64,000 nt of DNA from a bacterium (GCA_030615605.1 JAUWYY010000009.1:26523-90522); one strand, 5' to 3'; counted from the first letter of the stretch, positions 8,771-17,905 are shown. Made by a program: numbers and translations. The notes: generated by a model not told the origin, from the letters alone.

Positions 8771-9610
8771 CCACTGTTCGCCATCGAATACCAAGGTGTA
8801 TACTTTGTCTGATTTGATGCCGGATACACTGACGACCAAGTTCCTGTTCTCTTTCGAGATTGCTTCGATCGTTATGTGCGCAGGGCCTGTAGGGTATGCA
8901 AAAGGCCATATATGGAATAGAGGTACGACCGGCACAAGCCTAAGGCGGCCTGCCCCATAGCCCACGAACCCTCCTCTCAGCGCTATTTCGGAAAGCCCCT
9001 CGGGCTGTGGTGGGTCCTTTATCTCGATCCATACAAATTCTCTTAGGGCTACCATTTTGTCGTTGGGTGCGGAAACATCCATGAGGCCTACGAAGCGGTT
9101 TCGGGACACAGCCAGAAACTTGGCCCCTTGTTCACTGCTGAACAGTTCCAATTCCCGCTCTGCCCAGAAGTAGTAGCGACCTGGAGGCGGAGGGGCTTGC
9201 CGCAGTTCTGCAATATCATGGGTCCAAAAAGTGTAACTGTAGGGTATCTGGGGGTCCGTGGACTGCAACTGGTAACACACAAGTTGGCGTGACCATTTTG
9301 TTACAGTTTCTGCTTCGTTGAGTTGCGCCTCGGCGTCGTAGGTCGTTTTCCGCATTATGACAGCCACCTGCTTGCTGGGTTCGCCGGGTTCTCTCCAGAA
9401 TACCCAGCTTCGGTCCAGTGCGAGCACTTTGGTTGTTCCCTCATTGAGTCCAAGTATCTCCACTTGTTCCTGCCAGACCGGATCACCGAGTACTTCTGAG
9501 TTGGGGGCATCTGTCGGGACCGGTTGTTCAGCTCCTTGAGCCAAGAGGCTCGCGCAGATGAGCGTCAACACCATAAGTAACCTGCCACCATTGTAAATGT
9601 ACCGTCCCAT
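8759..9610 (-). CDS. Secreted protein, second member of local paralogous family (A2)
   Basis: A 283-residue protein with a signal peptide (about 1-27). It is closely related to the next upstream gene (10075-10929). The last 25 residues are almost identical (VVSVSGIKSDKVYTLVFDGE), and both share the sequence VSRNRFVGLMDVS / VSRDYGGVLLMDVS. Its stop codon is followed directly by a truncated transglutaminase-like frame, just as in its paralog, so the two genes plus fragments look like one duplicated unit of about 1.3 kb. Function unknown. Confidence 0.8.
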   Translation of the reverse strand: MGRYIYNGGRLLMVLTLICASLLAQGAEQPVPTDAPNSEVLGDPVWQEQVEILGLNEGTTKVLALDRSWVFWREPGEPSKQVAVIMRKTTYDAEAQLNEAETVTKWSRQLVCYQLQSTDPQIPYSYTFWTHDIAELRQAPPPPGRYYFWAERELELFSSEQGAKFLAVSRNRFVGLMDVSAPNDKMVALREFVWIEIKDPPQPEGLSEIALRGGFVGYGAGRLRLVPVVPLFHIWPFAYPTGPAHITIEAISKENRNLVVSVSGIKSDKVYTLVFDGEQWHAE

Positions 9611-9631
9611 CTCTCTGCCTCCTTTTACTCG

Positions 9632-10090
9632 TTAAGGAGTAAACACCAACGGATCGTCACTCACTGGCTGCGCTGGCCGCCAATGCGCTATAGGTATCCC
9701 GCTGTGGTCGAACTCCCTGAACCAGCCTTCGACGTATGTCGCTGTGTACGTGTCCGGGTCGTCCGTCGTGACGCCGTAAGAAGGATCATAGTATGTGCTT
9801 CCAACCTTAACGACGCGGTGATAGTTGAACAGCTTTCCCTGCGGAGTTGCCATATTCTGACCGGGTATCCCAGCGACGGATGTGTCAAGGTCGCTGGTGT
9901 CATATATCCAGGGATCATACTGAGGGTAATCCCAAGTGGGAGGATCAACAAAGTCGAAATTCTTGACGCCGAATCCCTCGTCCGGAGCTTGTGCGTTCGC
10001 CATAGCTATGGCGCTGCCGGAGATGTTGTTCGCCAGCAAGCATTCCTTGAACAACTCCGCCCAGGCAGAGACACCTACTCTGCATGCCAC
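9632..10090 (-). pseudogene. Transglutaminase-like gene fragment 1 (C-terminal part)
   Basis: A 152-residue frame starting with GTG inside the end of the preceding gene. It matches the C-terminal part of the transglutaminase-like protein at 10954-11679, with AWAELFKECLLANNISGSAIA, KLFNYHRVV (His) and YYDPSYG (Asp). The catalytic Cys of the complete copy falls at the junction and is replaced (GVSAWAEL). It is probably a non-catalytic relic, though overlap with the upstream stop would allow coupled translation. Confidence 0.65.
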
Positions 10091-10929
10091 TGCTCGCCAT
10101 CGAATACTAAGGTATAGACCTTGTCTGATTTGATACCCGATACACTAACAACTAAGTTCCCGGCTTCGTCCCTTGATATGTCTTCGATTGTGATATGATG
10201 GGGACCTACGGCATATGCAAACGGCTCGTCTCCGAAGAGATCTACCACAGGGACGGGCCTCCACTGTTCTGCACCTCTGCCGAAGGTGCCTCCGCTCATG
10301 GCGACCCCCGAAATCGACCAGGACAGCACGGGTGCCTTTTGCACACTCATAAGGTATTCCTTTAAGGCTACTACCTTGTCGTTAGTTTTAGACACATCCA
10401 TCAATAGTACGCCCCCGTAGTCCCGGGATACCCCTATAAACTTATCGCCATTTTCCAAGCTAAAGAACTGCAGCTCATCCGGGGGCCAGCAAATAGCCCC
10501 CTCTCTTTGGGGCGCGTCCGGCATCCAGAACGAATAGCTATGCGGCACATCAGGATCGCCGGAACGAAACTCGTAGCACCAAACCCGGCCGGACCACTCA
10601 TTGGTGCTCTCACGATCCTCGATTATGCCCCTGAGTTGGAAAATCTGTTTTTCCATGACAACAGGAACCCGCTTGGTTTGCCCGTCTGGCTGGGTGGTCA
10701 AAAAGTGATCCGGCCTCAAGGTAAGTGATTTGGTAGCTACCTTGTTCAGTTGCACTATCTGCACTCGATAGTCTACCAGGGGCTGAGTGGCCGCCGGCCG
10801 TGGTTGCTGCTCGGCGACCGTCGTGTCCGTGGCGGCGCTCTCCTCGCCCGCCAAGCCCACCGATAGCATCCAAGCGCCCACCCCGAACGTACAAGCGATC
10901 AAACCTATGACTATAGTCTTGGTCCTCAT
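10075..10929 (-). CDS. Secreted protein, first member of local paralogous family (A1)
   Basis: A 284-residue protein with a signal peptide (about 1-27) and no recognised domain. It lies 24 bases after the stop of the transglutaminase-like gene and is followed by a transglutaminase fragment. It shares order and motifs with the two downstream paralogs (PVVMEKQIFQL, WSGRVWCYEFRSGDPDVPHSY, and the C-terminal DKVYTLVFDGEQWHAE). Repeated pairing with the transglutaminase frame suggests the two functioned together, for example as substrate, inhibitor or partner; this is inference. Confidence 0.8.
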   Translation of the reverse strand: MRTKTIVIGLIACTFGVGAWMLSVGLAGEESAATDTTVAEQQPRPAATQPLVDYRVQIVQLNKVATKSLTLRPDHFLTTQPDGQTKRVPVVMEKQIFQLRGIIEDRESTNEWSGRVWCYEFRSGDPDVPHSYSFWMPDAPQREGAICWPPDELQFFSLENGDKFIGVSRDYGGVLLMDVSKTNDKVVALKEYLMSVQKAPVLSWSISGVAMSGGTFGRGAEQWRPVPVVDLFGDEPFAYAVGPHHITIEDISRDEAGNLVVSVSGIKSDKVYTLVFDGEQWHAE

Positions 10930-10953
10930 CGTACTCTAACCTCCACTTTGTTA

Positions 10954-11860
10954 TCAATGCGAAAAATCTAACGCGGGGTCGCCTACCTCAACTTCACTCC
11001 AAACGGGAATATCATAACCAGGTGGGTAACGATATTGCACATCGTTCCATGCATCGACTGATGCATCTGTGTACGCCTTCTTTGCAGTGCTGTTGTCTGC
11101 GATGGTCTTGCCATATGCAGGGTCGTAATACGTACCTCCCACGTAGACCATGCGGTGGTAGTTGAAGAGCTTCGCAGCCGGAGTATCCATGTTTTGTCCG
11201 GCGAGCCCCGTTACACCGGTATCGAGGTCGCCGGTAACATAGCAGAATCTGCCCCAAATCCCCGGATCATAGGTCGGTGTGCCAAAGCCAATGTTTTTCA
11301 CTCCCAACCCCCACCACGTCCCTGGTTCATCCGCCGTAGCTATGGCGCTGCCCGAGATGTTGTTCGCAAGGAAGCACTCGTTGAGGAAATCCGCCCAGGC
11401 GTTGCATGTACCATCTTGCTCATCCAAGAGCTCGGCGGTGGTCGTATTGCCGTGCCCGGTGGAATCCTGGTAGTAATGCAAGTCTCGCAAATAGAGTTTG
11501 CTCGTCTCATCCCACGCGTGAACGTTGGCAGGGCCACTAAAGTTAGCCCAGGTGTCGGTTATACAGGCGCTTTCAGTGGTAGCGAGGCTACCCTTGGTGG
11601 CTAAGTACAGCACAGTACGGTAGTCAGTCGCGCCGGCCGGATCGTCGAGGGTGATGAATACTTCGTTCTCACTTGTCATTGTGGTGTCAAGCCACGTGCA
11701 CCCGCCATCACGGGAAATATACCACTCGATCTCCAGCCCCCAGTATCAGCCCATACCGCTTGACGTGGTTGTCAAATGCATTCGAACATTCCACATTGGT
11801 TATAGTTACTTCGCTCCCATTCACTGTCGCAGTGGTTGCGCATCTCCCCCAGAACGAACA
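10954..11860 (-). pseudogene. Transglutaminase-like protein, 5'-truncated and frameshifted
   Basis: The main open frame (10954-11679, ATG at 11679) has a transglutaminase/cysteine-protease triad arrangement: Cys in EQDGTCNAWADF (about residue 92), His in LFNYHRMV and Asp in YYDPAYG. Upstream of that ATG the same frame still reads as sensible protein (LEIEWYISRDGGCTWLD) until a TGA at 11746-11748. Homologous-looking sequence then continues in another frame (TVNGSEVTITNVECSNAFDN) up to about 11840, where it abuts a truncated HEAT-type gene. The gene has therefore lost its start and carries a frameshift, although the catalytic half is intact and could still be made. Confidence 0.65.
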
Positions 11861-12104
11861 TAGCCGCCCGCACTGACTCACGTCTTGCCTGGTGGTTTTC
11901 CTCACTGTCAACAATACTTATGAGCTGAGAAATCAAGTCTGTTCGAGCCGCAAGTAACTCCTGCTTCGCCTCCTCTCTTGTTGACGCGTTGTTGGAAAGC
12001 AGTCTGTTGATAGCCGGCTCTTTCGGCTGTGGCTGCGCCAAACCGATGCAGAGCAGAACAGCCACACAAAGCAGCACTAGCACTAACTCCCTACCTGAGA
12101 ACAT
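11772..12104 (-). pseudogene. HEAT-like secreted protein copy 3, truncated at a recombination junction
   Basis: The first about 85 residues are nearly identical to those of the next upstream gene: signal peptide, AQPQPKEP, then TREEAKQELLAARTDLISQLISIVD and AMFVLGEM. Homology stops there, and the remaining residues are read from the wrong frame of the transglutaminase-like gene. About half of the protein is missing. The clean junction near 11845 marks a deletion or unequal crossover within this array. Confidence 0.75.
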
Positions 12105-12142
12105 GTCGAATCTTCCTTGCTACAGAGTAATCAGCCTTCTGC

Positions 12143-12778
12143 TCAGCCCTGGTCAACGTTGGTCTGTCGCTGTCTGATACTCAGGAGCCTGCCCCGACTG
12201 CTGTGGAGGCGCTCTCGCTTCTTAGTGTCCTGTTCTTTGGCGATGGCGTCCGCCAACATGGCCGAAGCCGCATCGCGTTCTCTGAGTTCAATCAAGACGC
12301 GAATGCAAGCCGCCTGCTCCCTGACATTATAAGTCGTTGCCAGCTTGCCGATGATCGCCTTGAGGCACGGCTCGCCAATCTTTACCAGCGCTTCGACAGC
12401 GGGCACCTGGCTCAGCGGCCCTGAACCCAACCGATGCGGCGTCGCTGTAAGGACCGTCGGCTCGTCAGCGAAGGCTATATATTTGACTAGCACCGACACC
12501 GCCTCGGTGGCCCGCATCTCCCCCAATATGAACATAGTCGCCCGCACTGACTCACGTCTTGTCTGGTGGTTTTCCTCACTGTCAACAATACTTATGAGCT
12601 GAGAAATCAAGTCTGTTCGAGCCGCAAGTAATTCCTGCTGCGCCTCCTCTCTTGTTGACGCATCCTTGGAAAGAAGTCTCTTGACAGCCGGCTCCTTTGG
12701 CTGTGGCTGCGCCGAACCTATGCACAGCAGAACCGCCACCCAAAGCGTCAGTAGCACTATCTCCCTACCTGAGAACAT
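12143..12778 (-). CDS. HEAT-like secreted protein copy 2
   Basis: A 211-residue protein with a signal peptide (about 1-22) and alpha-helical repeats suggestive of HEAT-type units, for example AVEALVKIGEPCLKAIIGKL and REQAACIRVLIELRERDAASAML. Upstream and downstream copies are near-identical over long stretches, including the about 80 bases between genes, so duplication is recent. Shine-Dalgarno AAGGA lies about ten bases from ATG. Likely a periplasmic or surface protein-binding scaffold; partner unknown. Confidence 0.75.
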   Translation of the reverse strand: MFSGREIVLLTLWVAVLLCIGSAQPQPKEPAVKRLLSKDASTREEAQQELLAARTDLISQLISIVDSEENHQTRRESVRATMFILGEMRATEAVSVLVKYIAFADEPTVLTATPHRLGSGPLSQVPAVEALVKIGEPCLKAIIGKLATTYNVREQAACIRVLIELRERDAASAMLADAIAKEQDTKKRERLHSSRGRLLSIRQRQTNVDQG

Positions 12779-12816
12779 GTCGAATCTTCCTTGCTATAGA
12801 GTAATCAGCCTTCTGC

Positions 12817-13536
12817 TCAGCTCTGGTCAACGTTGGTCTGTCGCTGTCCGATACTCAGGAGCATGTCCAGACTGTTGTGGAGGCGCTCTCGTTTCTTGAG
12901 GTCCGTCTCCTGGGCGATGGCGTCCCCCAACATAGCCGAAGCCGCGTCACGTTCTCTGAGTTCAATCAAGACGCGAATGCAAGCCGCCTGCTCCCTGACA
13001 TCATAAGTCGTTGCCAGCTTGCCGATGATCGCCTTGAGGCACGGCTCCCCAATCTTTACCAGTGCTTCGATGGCCGGCCGCTCGTCCAGGGGCCCCGAAC
13101 CCAATAGGTGAGTCCTCCTTGCGATGGTGACGCGCACCGATGCGGGTTCCTCACCAGATGGCAAAACGTACGGGAACGCTACACATGTCACCAGTACGTC
13201 CACCGCCTCGAGGGCCCGCATTTCCCCCAAGATGAACATAGCCGCCCGCACTGACTCACGTCTTGTTTGCTGGTTTTGCTCATTGTCAACAATACTTATG
13301 AGCTGAGAAATCAAGTCTGTTCGAGCCGCAAACAGTTCCTGTTTGGCCTGTTCTCGAGTTGTCTCGTCATCGGAAAGTAGTCTCCTGACAGCCGCCTCAT
13401 TTGGCTGTGACTGCGCCGAACCGATGCACAGCAGAACCGCCCCGCCAAGCAGGACTGCCACCAGTACCAAGGTCTTCCAGTCACACACTATCAACACCCT
13501 CTTTCTAGTAGCCCGGAAGGCTACTGTAGGTCCCAT
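12817..13536 (-). CDS. HEAT-like secreted protein copy 1
   Basis: A 239-residue relative of the gene at 12143-12778, sharing the TREQAKQELFAARTDLISQ and IGEPCLKAIIGKLATTY segments. It has a longer and different N-terminus before its hydrophobic signal (about 20-40) and a small internal insertion (VLPSGEEPASVRVTIARR). The true start could be a later GTG, since no strong ribosome site precedes the ATG. A short palindrome (GTAGCC...GGCTAC) lies within its first codons. It is the copy farthest upstream in the array and probably the parent. Confidence 0.7.
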   Translation of the reverse strand: MGPTVAFRATRKRVLIVCDWKTLVLVAVLLGGAVLLCIGSAQSQPNEAAVRRLLSDDETTREQAKQELFAARTDLISQLISIVDNEQNQQTRRESVRAAMFILGEMRALEAVDVLVTCVAFPYVLPSGEEPASVRVTIARRTHLLGSGPLDERPAIEALVKIGEPCLKAIIGKLATTYDVREQAACIRVLIELRERDAASAMLGDAIAQETDLKKRERLHNSLDMLLSIGQRQTNVDQS

Positions 13537-13603
13537 GTGGTTTCCGTCATCCCCTGGGCCTACTAGACAAGGCCGACCGGCTCGCGCCGCACCTGCCCGA
13601 GCG

Positions 13604-15646
13604 CTATGCGACGTTCAGAGTTCGGATGTACTCGTTGAGATCCGTGGTAAGCTGGCTGTGTTTCTCCTGGAGCGTGTCGCGCTCTGCGCGCACCCGGTCG
13701 AACTCGTCTTCCTGCTGGGTCAGCTTGGCGACGTATTTATTGTACAGGTCCGCGTCTCGATTAAGCTGACCCATATTCCTGCGGATGCGGTCCTGCTCCT
13801 CGCCGATCTCTTTCAGCCGCGCCTGGCGCACCGCGATCTGCTGAGCCACTTCAGCTATTGCCACTCGCCGGCGCACGATCTCCTGCAGAGCTGCCTTCAG
13901 CTCGTCACTTATCACCGTCGACTTCAGATAGAAATTGATCTTGTCCGCATCCGCATCCAGCAGAGCCACAGTCTGCGTCACTGGCTGCTGCATCTCCACC
14001 ACCAGCTCCTCAGCGGCCCGCGGCTCCAGCGCCACCGTGAATCGGTACCGGTCAGCAGTCTCCTCGGCAGGCTCTTCCGGCGCCACCAACTCCCAGTCAG
14101 TCAACTTCGCGGTATGCACGATAACCTGGCGCAACTCATCGGTGCGGCTCTTCAGGGCATAGGTTATGGTCTTACCCAGCCGCTTGGTGGCGATCAGCAC
14201 CCCGTTGTCAACAGACAGAGTCACTTGCTTCTCGGTGCTGGCCCGCTCCACGGCTACCTCCACACCCAGGTCTACAGCGTAGGCGATGAAGCGCTCCTCC
14301 CCGGGTGGCAAACTCTCCAGGAGTGCATCGCCGGCGTAGGCCCCTCCGTCGAAGACGGTGATTGCCCCTCCGGCCAGGTGCAGACCAGTCGTGTTGACCA
14401 GCCGCAGCCCGTTCATGGGGTGCTTCTCGTGCACCGATTCACTGAATAGCGATACCTTCTCACCTTCCAGTTCCTGGTTGATGATAGGAATCATCGCCGA
14501 CTGCTGCCGACCGATGGTCACCGGTTCTGCAATAGCGTACTGGAACAGCTCGCCGACCTCTGCCCCCGCAGCAGCGGCAATCACCCCTCGTGCATCCAGC
14601 TCGATCCGGCCCAAGAGGGTCCCAGAAATCGCGCGCTCCTCAGACTTCTGGGCAAGTGGACCGGCCGGCCCTTGCGGTCCCGCCATTCCTGGTGGTGGCG
14701 CCCCCATACCAATGCCTCCACCATACCCGCCATACCCGCCCCCATAGCCGCCGCGCATCGCTCCCTCGTAGGTCGGCGGCAGGATGGCGCCGGGAACCGA
14801 CACCGGTACCTCCGGCCGGTAGGCATATACCGGCTCGTACAGATTCTGCCGGAAGCTGACCGGCTGGCCCGAAACCAGCGCCATGGTCACGTTCTCCCAA
14901 TCCCGGTCGGTGGTGTTCTCCACAATCGCCCAGCCCTGCAGGAACAGTGTGCCATCTTCTCTCACCACCAGCCGATAGCTCGTCTTCCACACCGGGTTGG
15001 GCAGCAGGTAGCCCACGCTGACCTCCCGCCGCCCCTCGCCCTTGAAGCTCAAGTGCACATCGCGCTTGGACGTGTTCCAGCTAGCGGCGATGGCGGCCAG
15101 CGCGGCCCTCAAGTCTTCGTTCAGCTTCTCGTCCGCTAGCGTCAAGCACTCGATGTCCGGCACCGCCACACTCACAATCCCCTCGTCGGTGAGCACGTTG
15201 ACCACTTCCAGTGTCAGTACGTCGTCGTCCACCTTCTGCTCCCGCTCTTCGACACCGAGGATGATCCCGGCCAGGGTCCCAGCTTCCCTCCGTATGACGA
15301 TGTTGCTTCCCACCAGGTCGCCCAGCAGTCCGGCCATCGAGGGTTCAACAGCGATCGGCACTGAGAACGACTCCAAAATATGCCACAGCGCGTCCTCGGG
15401 TGCGTAGGTTACCGGCGCGATATTCCCGCCATCTCGGTCTTGAAGTACCAGCGACTTCAGAATATCATTGACCTCCTCGGTCCGGAACGACAGCGTCATA
15501 GACGCATTGCCTGCCACCGTCCCATTGTGCTGGAAGTAACCGACACCGTTGGAGAACAGCATCACGTCGGTGACGGGCAACTGGGCAGCGCCCGCGCTGA
15601 CCGCCAGTGCCAGAGTCACGGCTACCACAACAGTTCGCAGTCTCAT
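13604..15646 (-). CDS. DUF4139-family secreted protein
   Basis: A 680-residue protein with a signal peptide (about 1-21). The family layout is visible: an N-terminal region beginning VTDVMLFSNGVGYFQHNG, a central DUF4139 beta domain (VSVGYLLPNPVWKTSYRLVV, LQGWAIVENTTDRDWENVTMALVSG), and a C-terminal coiled coil (about 590-680). Between them is a low-complexity Gly/Tyr then Gly/Pro stretch (about 315-345). The ATG at 15646 is chosen because AGGGG lies eight bases upstream. Family members are usually exported; function unknown. It leads the array of small secreted genes downstream. Confidence 0.85.
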   Translation of the reverse strand: MRLRTVVVAVTLALAVSAGAAQLPVTDVMLFSNGVGYFQHNGTVAGNASMTLSFRTEEVNDILKSLVLQDRDGGNIAPVTYAPEDALWHILESFSVPIAVEPSMAGLLGDLVGSNIVIRREAGTLAGIILGVEEREQKVDDDVLTLEVVNVLTDEGIVSVAVPDIECLTLADEKLNEDLRAALAAIAASWNTSKRDVHLSFKGEGRREVSVGYLLPNPVWKTSYRLVVREDGTLFLQGWAIVENTTDRDWENVTMALVSGQPVSFRQNLYEPVYAYRPEVPVSVPGAILPPTYEGAMRGGYGGGYGGYGGGIGMGAPPPGMAGPQGPAGPLAQKSEERAISGTLLGRIELDARGVIAAAAGAEVGELFQYAIAEPVTIGRQQSAMIPIINQELEGEKVSLFSESVHEKHPMNGLRLVNTTGLHLAGGAITVFDGGAYAGDALLESLPPGEERFIAYAVDLGVEVAVERASTEKQVTLSVDNGVLIATKRLGKTITYALKSRTDELRQVIVHTAKLTDWELVAPEEPAEETADRYRFTVALEPRAAEELVVEMQQPVTQTVALLDADADKINFYLKSTVISDELKAALQEIVRRRVAIAEVAQQIAVRQARLKEIGEEQDRIRRNMGQLNRDADLYNKYVAKLTQQEDEFDRVRAERDTLQEKHSQLTTDLNEYIRTLNVA

Positions 15647-15760
15647 TGTCTTCACCCCTTAAGTATTGGTTTCACCGTCGGAAAAGTCGCTCGGCCACAG
15701 TATTCGACGACGGTATCAACGGAAAAGTTCCGGCACCGCTTATTCTGCCATCGCTGCTTG

Positions 15761-16294
15761 CTACGGCGTCACTTCCTCCATGCGCAGTATCCACCACATG
15801 CCGTAACACCCCGAGTCCCTCACCCACTCGTAGAAGACAGTCCAGTTCCCCTCTTCGGGATAATATCCTGTCTTGGTGACGGTAACCTCTATCGTCCAGA
15901 ACTCGTACTCCTGTACAGAGATTGTCTGGAAGTCTGCCCAGAAACCGTTGAACTCCCAGGTGCGCTCTTCGTTGGGGTCGCCGCTGACACAACCGACTGT
16001 CTGCTCCTCGGGCGACGTGCTGGTGTTCCACTGGTAGATTTCTGGATTAGCACCCAGGCCCTCGTAGACAGTGACCGTGACCAGAGCCTCCAGGGGATTT
16101 CCGTCGGCGTCGGTGACCGCCATCGCCAGCGTCAAGTCGACATCTACCGGCGGACCTGGGGGAGGCTCGGAGGTAACGTAAGAGCCACAACCAGAGCACC
16201 ACATCAACAGCCCCAACAGTAAATACAGTCCCACCCGTGGATATCGGAGGTCGCCGACTCCCGGCCGGCCTGGCCTCTGCGCCTCGCTGCCCAT
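15761..16294 (-). CDS. Probable lipoprotein, function unknown
   Basis: A 177-residue protein with a hydrophobic stretch (about 22-33) ending in a Cys (LLMWCSGCGSY). This resembles a lipoprotein signal, although the residue three before the Cys is unusual. A Pro-rich linker follows, then a beta-sandwich-like domain (VDVDLTLAMAVTDADGNPLEALVTVTVYEG) of the carboxypeptidase-regulatory type. The Shine-Dalgarno is GAGGAGG. It is likely anchored to the outer membrane; no specific role is visible. Confidence 0.7.
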   Translation of the reverse strand: MGSEAQRPGRPGVGDLRYPRVGLYLLLGLLMWCSGCGSYVTSEPPPGPPVDVDLTLAMAVTDADGNPLEALVTVTVYEGLGANPEIYQWNTSTSPEEQTVGCVSGDPNEERTWEFNGFWADFQTISVQEYEFWTIEVTVTKTGYYPEEGNWTVFYEWVRDSGCYGMWWILRMEEVTP

Positions 16295-16356
16295 GCCCTC
16301 ATCCTCCTCGTGGATTCAATCCACCACTACCCCGCTCTTCCTTCTACCTTACCACT

Positions 16357-17091
16357 TCACCATCCGGGCGCCGTCTCCTGCTGGTGGGCACCTATAATCT
16401 CGCCCGGCACCAGCTCCGTCATCTCCCGGAAAGCATCCTCGCCTGTGGCCTGCACCACAGCGCGGCGGACCTTGCCAAGCACTGGGGGATGGGAAGTGGC
16501 GTTGTGTGCGTCGCTGGCTACTATGTGGACTAGCTCCCTGCGGATCAGATCAGCAGCAATCCTGCGGATGACCCTGCCGTACTGTCCGTGCAGGCTGGGC
16601 GCATTAACTTGAATCAGGCAACCACGCTCTATGAGCCGCTCGCACAACTCCGGCTGGTGCTGCGCAAGCTCCGCGCGCTCGGGGTGGGCCAGTATCGGGG
16701 TTATGCCGGCAATCTGCAGCTCAAAGCAGAGCTGCTCGAGGTAGTTGGGAATACCGATGAAGGGCGGCTCTAGCAGCAGATAGTCACCCCCATCAGCAAC
16801 TGTCATGACCTCACTGCGGCTTACCATCTCCGCCAATTGCGGATGGGCCCGCACCTCCGCTCCGGGTAGTACCGTCAGCGGGAGGTTGTGATCAGCCAAC
16901 GCTGCCTGTAGCTGCTGGGTAGCTGTGCGAATCTGGTCCGGTCTCGGGCCGGCGTCTACAAAACAATGAGGGGTGGCCACGATCGTCTCAATGCCGTCGT
17001 CCAGGGCTACTCGGGCCATTGCCAGGGAGGTGGCCAGATCGGGTGAGCCGTCGTCCAGACCAGGCAGGATGTGGCAGTGCAGGTCAATCAT
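16357..17091 (-). CDS. CpsB/YwqE-type tyrosine-protein phosphatase (PHP fold)
   Basis: Metal-dependent phosphatase that removes phosphate from tyrosine kinases controlling polysaccharide export. The 244-residue length fits the family. Metal ligands are seen in MIDLHCHILPGLDDG, VATPHCF, LPGAEVR, LAHPERA and ASDAHN. The sugar transferase at 6817-7422 suggests an exopolysaccharide system in this genome, but no kinase or Wzx/Wzy is in the window. It lies downstream of a terminated gene and needs its own promoter, not identified. Confidence 0.9.
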   Translation of the reverse strand: MIDLHCHILPGLDDGSPDLATSLAMARVALDDGIETIVATPHCFVDAGPRPDQIRTATQQLQAALADHNLPLTVLPGAEVRAHPQLAEMVSRSEVMTVADGGDYLLLEPPFIGIPNYLEQLCFELQIAGITPILAHPERAELAQHQPELCERLIERGCLIQVNAPSLHGQYGRVIRRIAADLIRRELVHIVASDAHNATSHPPVLGKVRRAVVQATGEDAFREMTELVPGEIIGAHQQETAPGW

Positions 17092-17108
17092 CAGTGCGCC
17101 GCTCTCAA

Positions 17109-17148
17109 AGAAAAAAGCGCCCTGGGGCCTACTTTTTGCCAGGGCGCT
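17109..17148 (-). terminator. Intrinsic terminator
   Basis: On the minus strand a perfect 10-bp stem (AGCGCCCTGG / CCAGGGCGCT) is followed directly by six T. It ends the transcript of the gene at 17176-17664. Confidence 0.9.
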
Positions 17149-17175
17149 CGTGTTATCCTGGGGCGTTATCCGTGC

Positions 17176-17664
17176 TTACTCAGTGCTGAAGCTCACGTAG
17201 GCCCGCTGCTCGACGCGGTTCCATTCCACCGCAATGCCGAACAAGTTGCAGTAAAAGCGCAGCGGTACATACATGGCGGCTCCGCGCTTGATCGGAGCCC
17301 GTTGCACGTCGGTCTTCACTCCGTTGAGCATAACGTAGTGCTCGCCGGGCAGCACTCGCACCAACACTTCATTGCGTTCAAGTTCGGTCAGATTTTTAGG
17401 TGGACCGGTGAGAAGTTTCCCGCCAATATGGCGCATCAGGTCCAGCAGAGTAACGTACACCCGCTCATCCTTCAGGAAAGGCTTGTATTCAAAGTCGCCC
17501 TCCCGGCCATTGAACCAGACCATCTCCCGCTGGATCGTCTTGCGCTCGATGAGCTGAAAATCGGGTGCTGAGCTCTGCGCCCACACCAATGCTACCGTAC
17601 TGAGCAGAAGGCTGGCAACTACTGCGATGGCTGCTATCTTTCCGATTTGCCCTGTGGTCTGCAT
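17176..17664 (-). CDS. Secreted copper-amine-oxidase-N-like domain protein
   Basis: A 162-residue protein with a signal peptide (about 1-29). The remainder resembles the copper amine oxidase N-terminal-like domain, with features such as MLNGVKTDVQRAPIKRGAAMYVPLRFYCNLFGIAVEWN followed by a short strand. The ATG at 17664 is chosen for the GGGAGG seven bases upstream. A strong terminator follows, so it is probably a single-gene transcript. These domains are usually surface-associated and non-enzymatic; the partner is unknown. Confidence 0.8.
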   Translation of the reverse strand: MQTTGQIGKIAAIAVVASLLLSTVALVWAQSSAPDFQLIERKTIQREMVWFNGREGDFEYKPFLKDERVYVTLLDLMRHIGGKLLTGPPKNLTELERNEVLVRVLPGEHYVMLNGVKTDVQRAPIKRGAAMYVPLRFYCNLFGIAVEWNRVEQRAYVSFSTE

Positions 17665-17905
17665 CAAAATGCCTCCCGGATAGCGTAAGGATACCCTACA
17701 ACCACCAGTAGTATAGCACAATCACTGGCCTGGTGTCAAAAGATATTACCTGCCGTTGTGAATCTCCGGCGAATTCCTGCCTACCCTCCGGCTCGCTGTG
17801 CTATGCTGTGGTGATAGGGACACGACGTAGTCAACAAGAAGGATAGAGAGAACTCGGCAGAGAATCACCTCTCAGTGCAACATCATACACGCTCAAAGGT
17901 AGACT

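Noticed and set aside
11708..11914. A 68-residue gene upstream of the transglutaminase-like frame
   Set aside because: It is the out-of-frame 5' end of the transglutaminase-like gene overlapping the truncated HEAT copy, better described as a broken gene.
13343..14449. Long plus-strand frame (368 codons) opposite the DUF4139 and HEAT genes
   Set aside because: It is antisense to well-supported coding regions, Ser/Leu/His-rich, with no ribosome site; a shadow of GC-rich codons.
15380..16222. Plus-strand frame opposite DUF4139 start and the lipoprotein
   Set aside because: His/Arg-rich antisense frame without recognisable domains, spanning two genuine opposite-strand genes.
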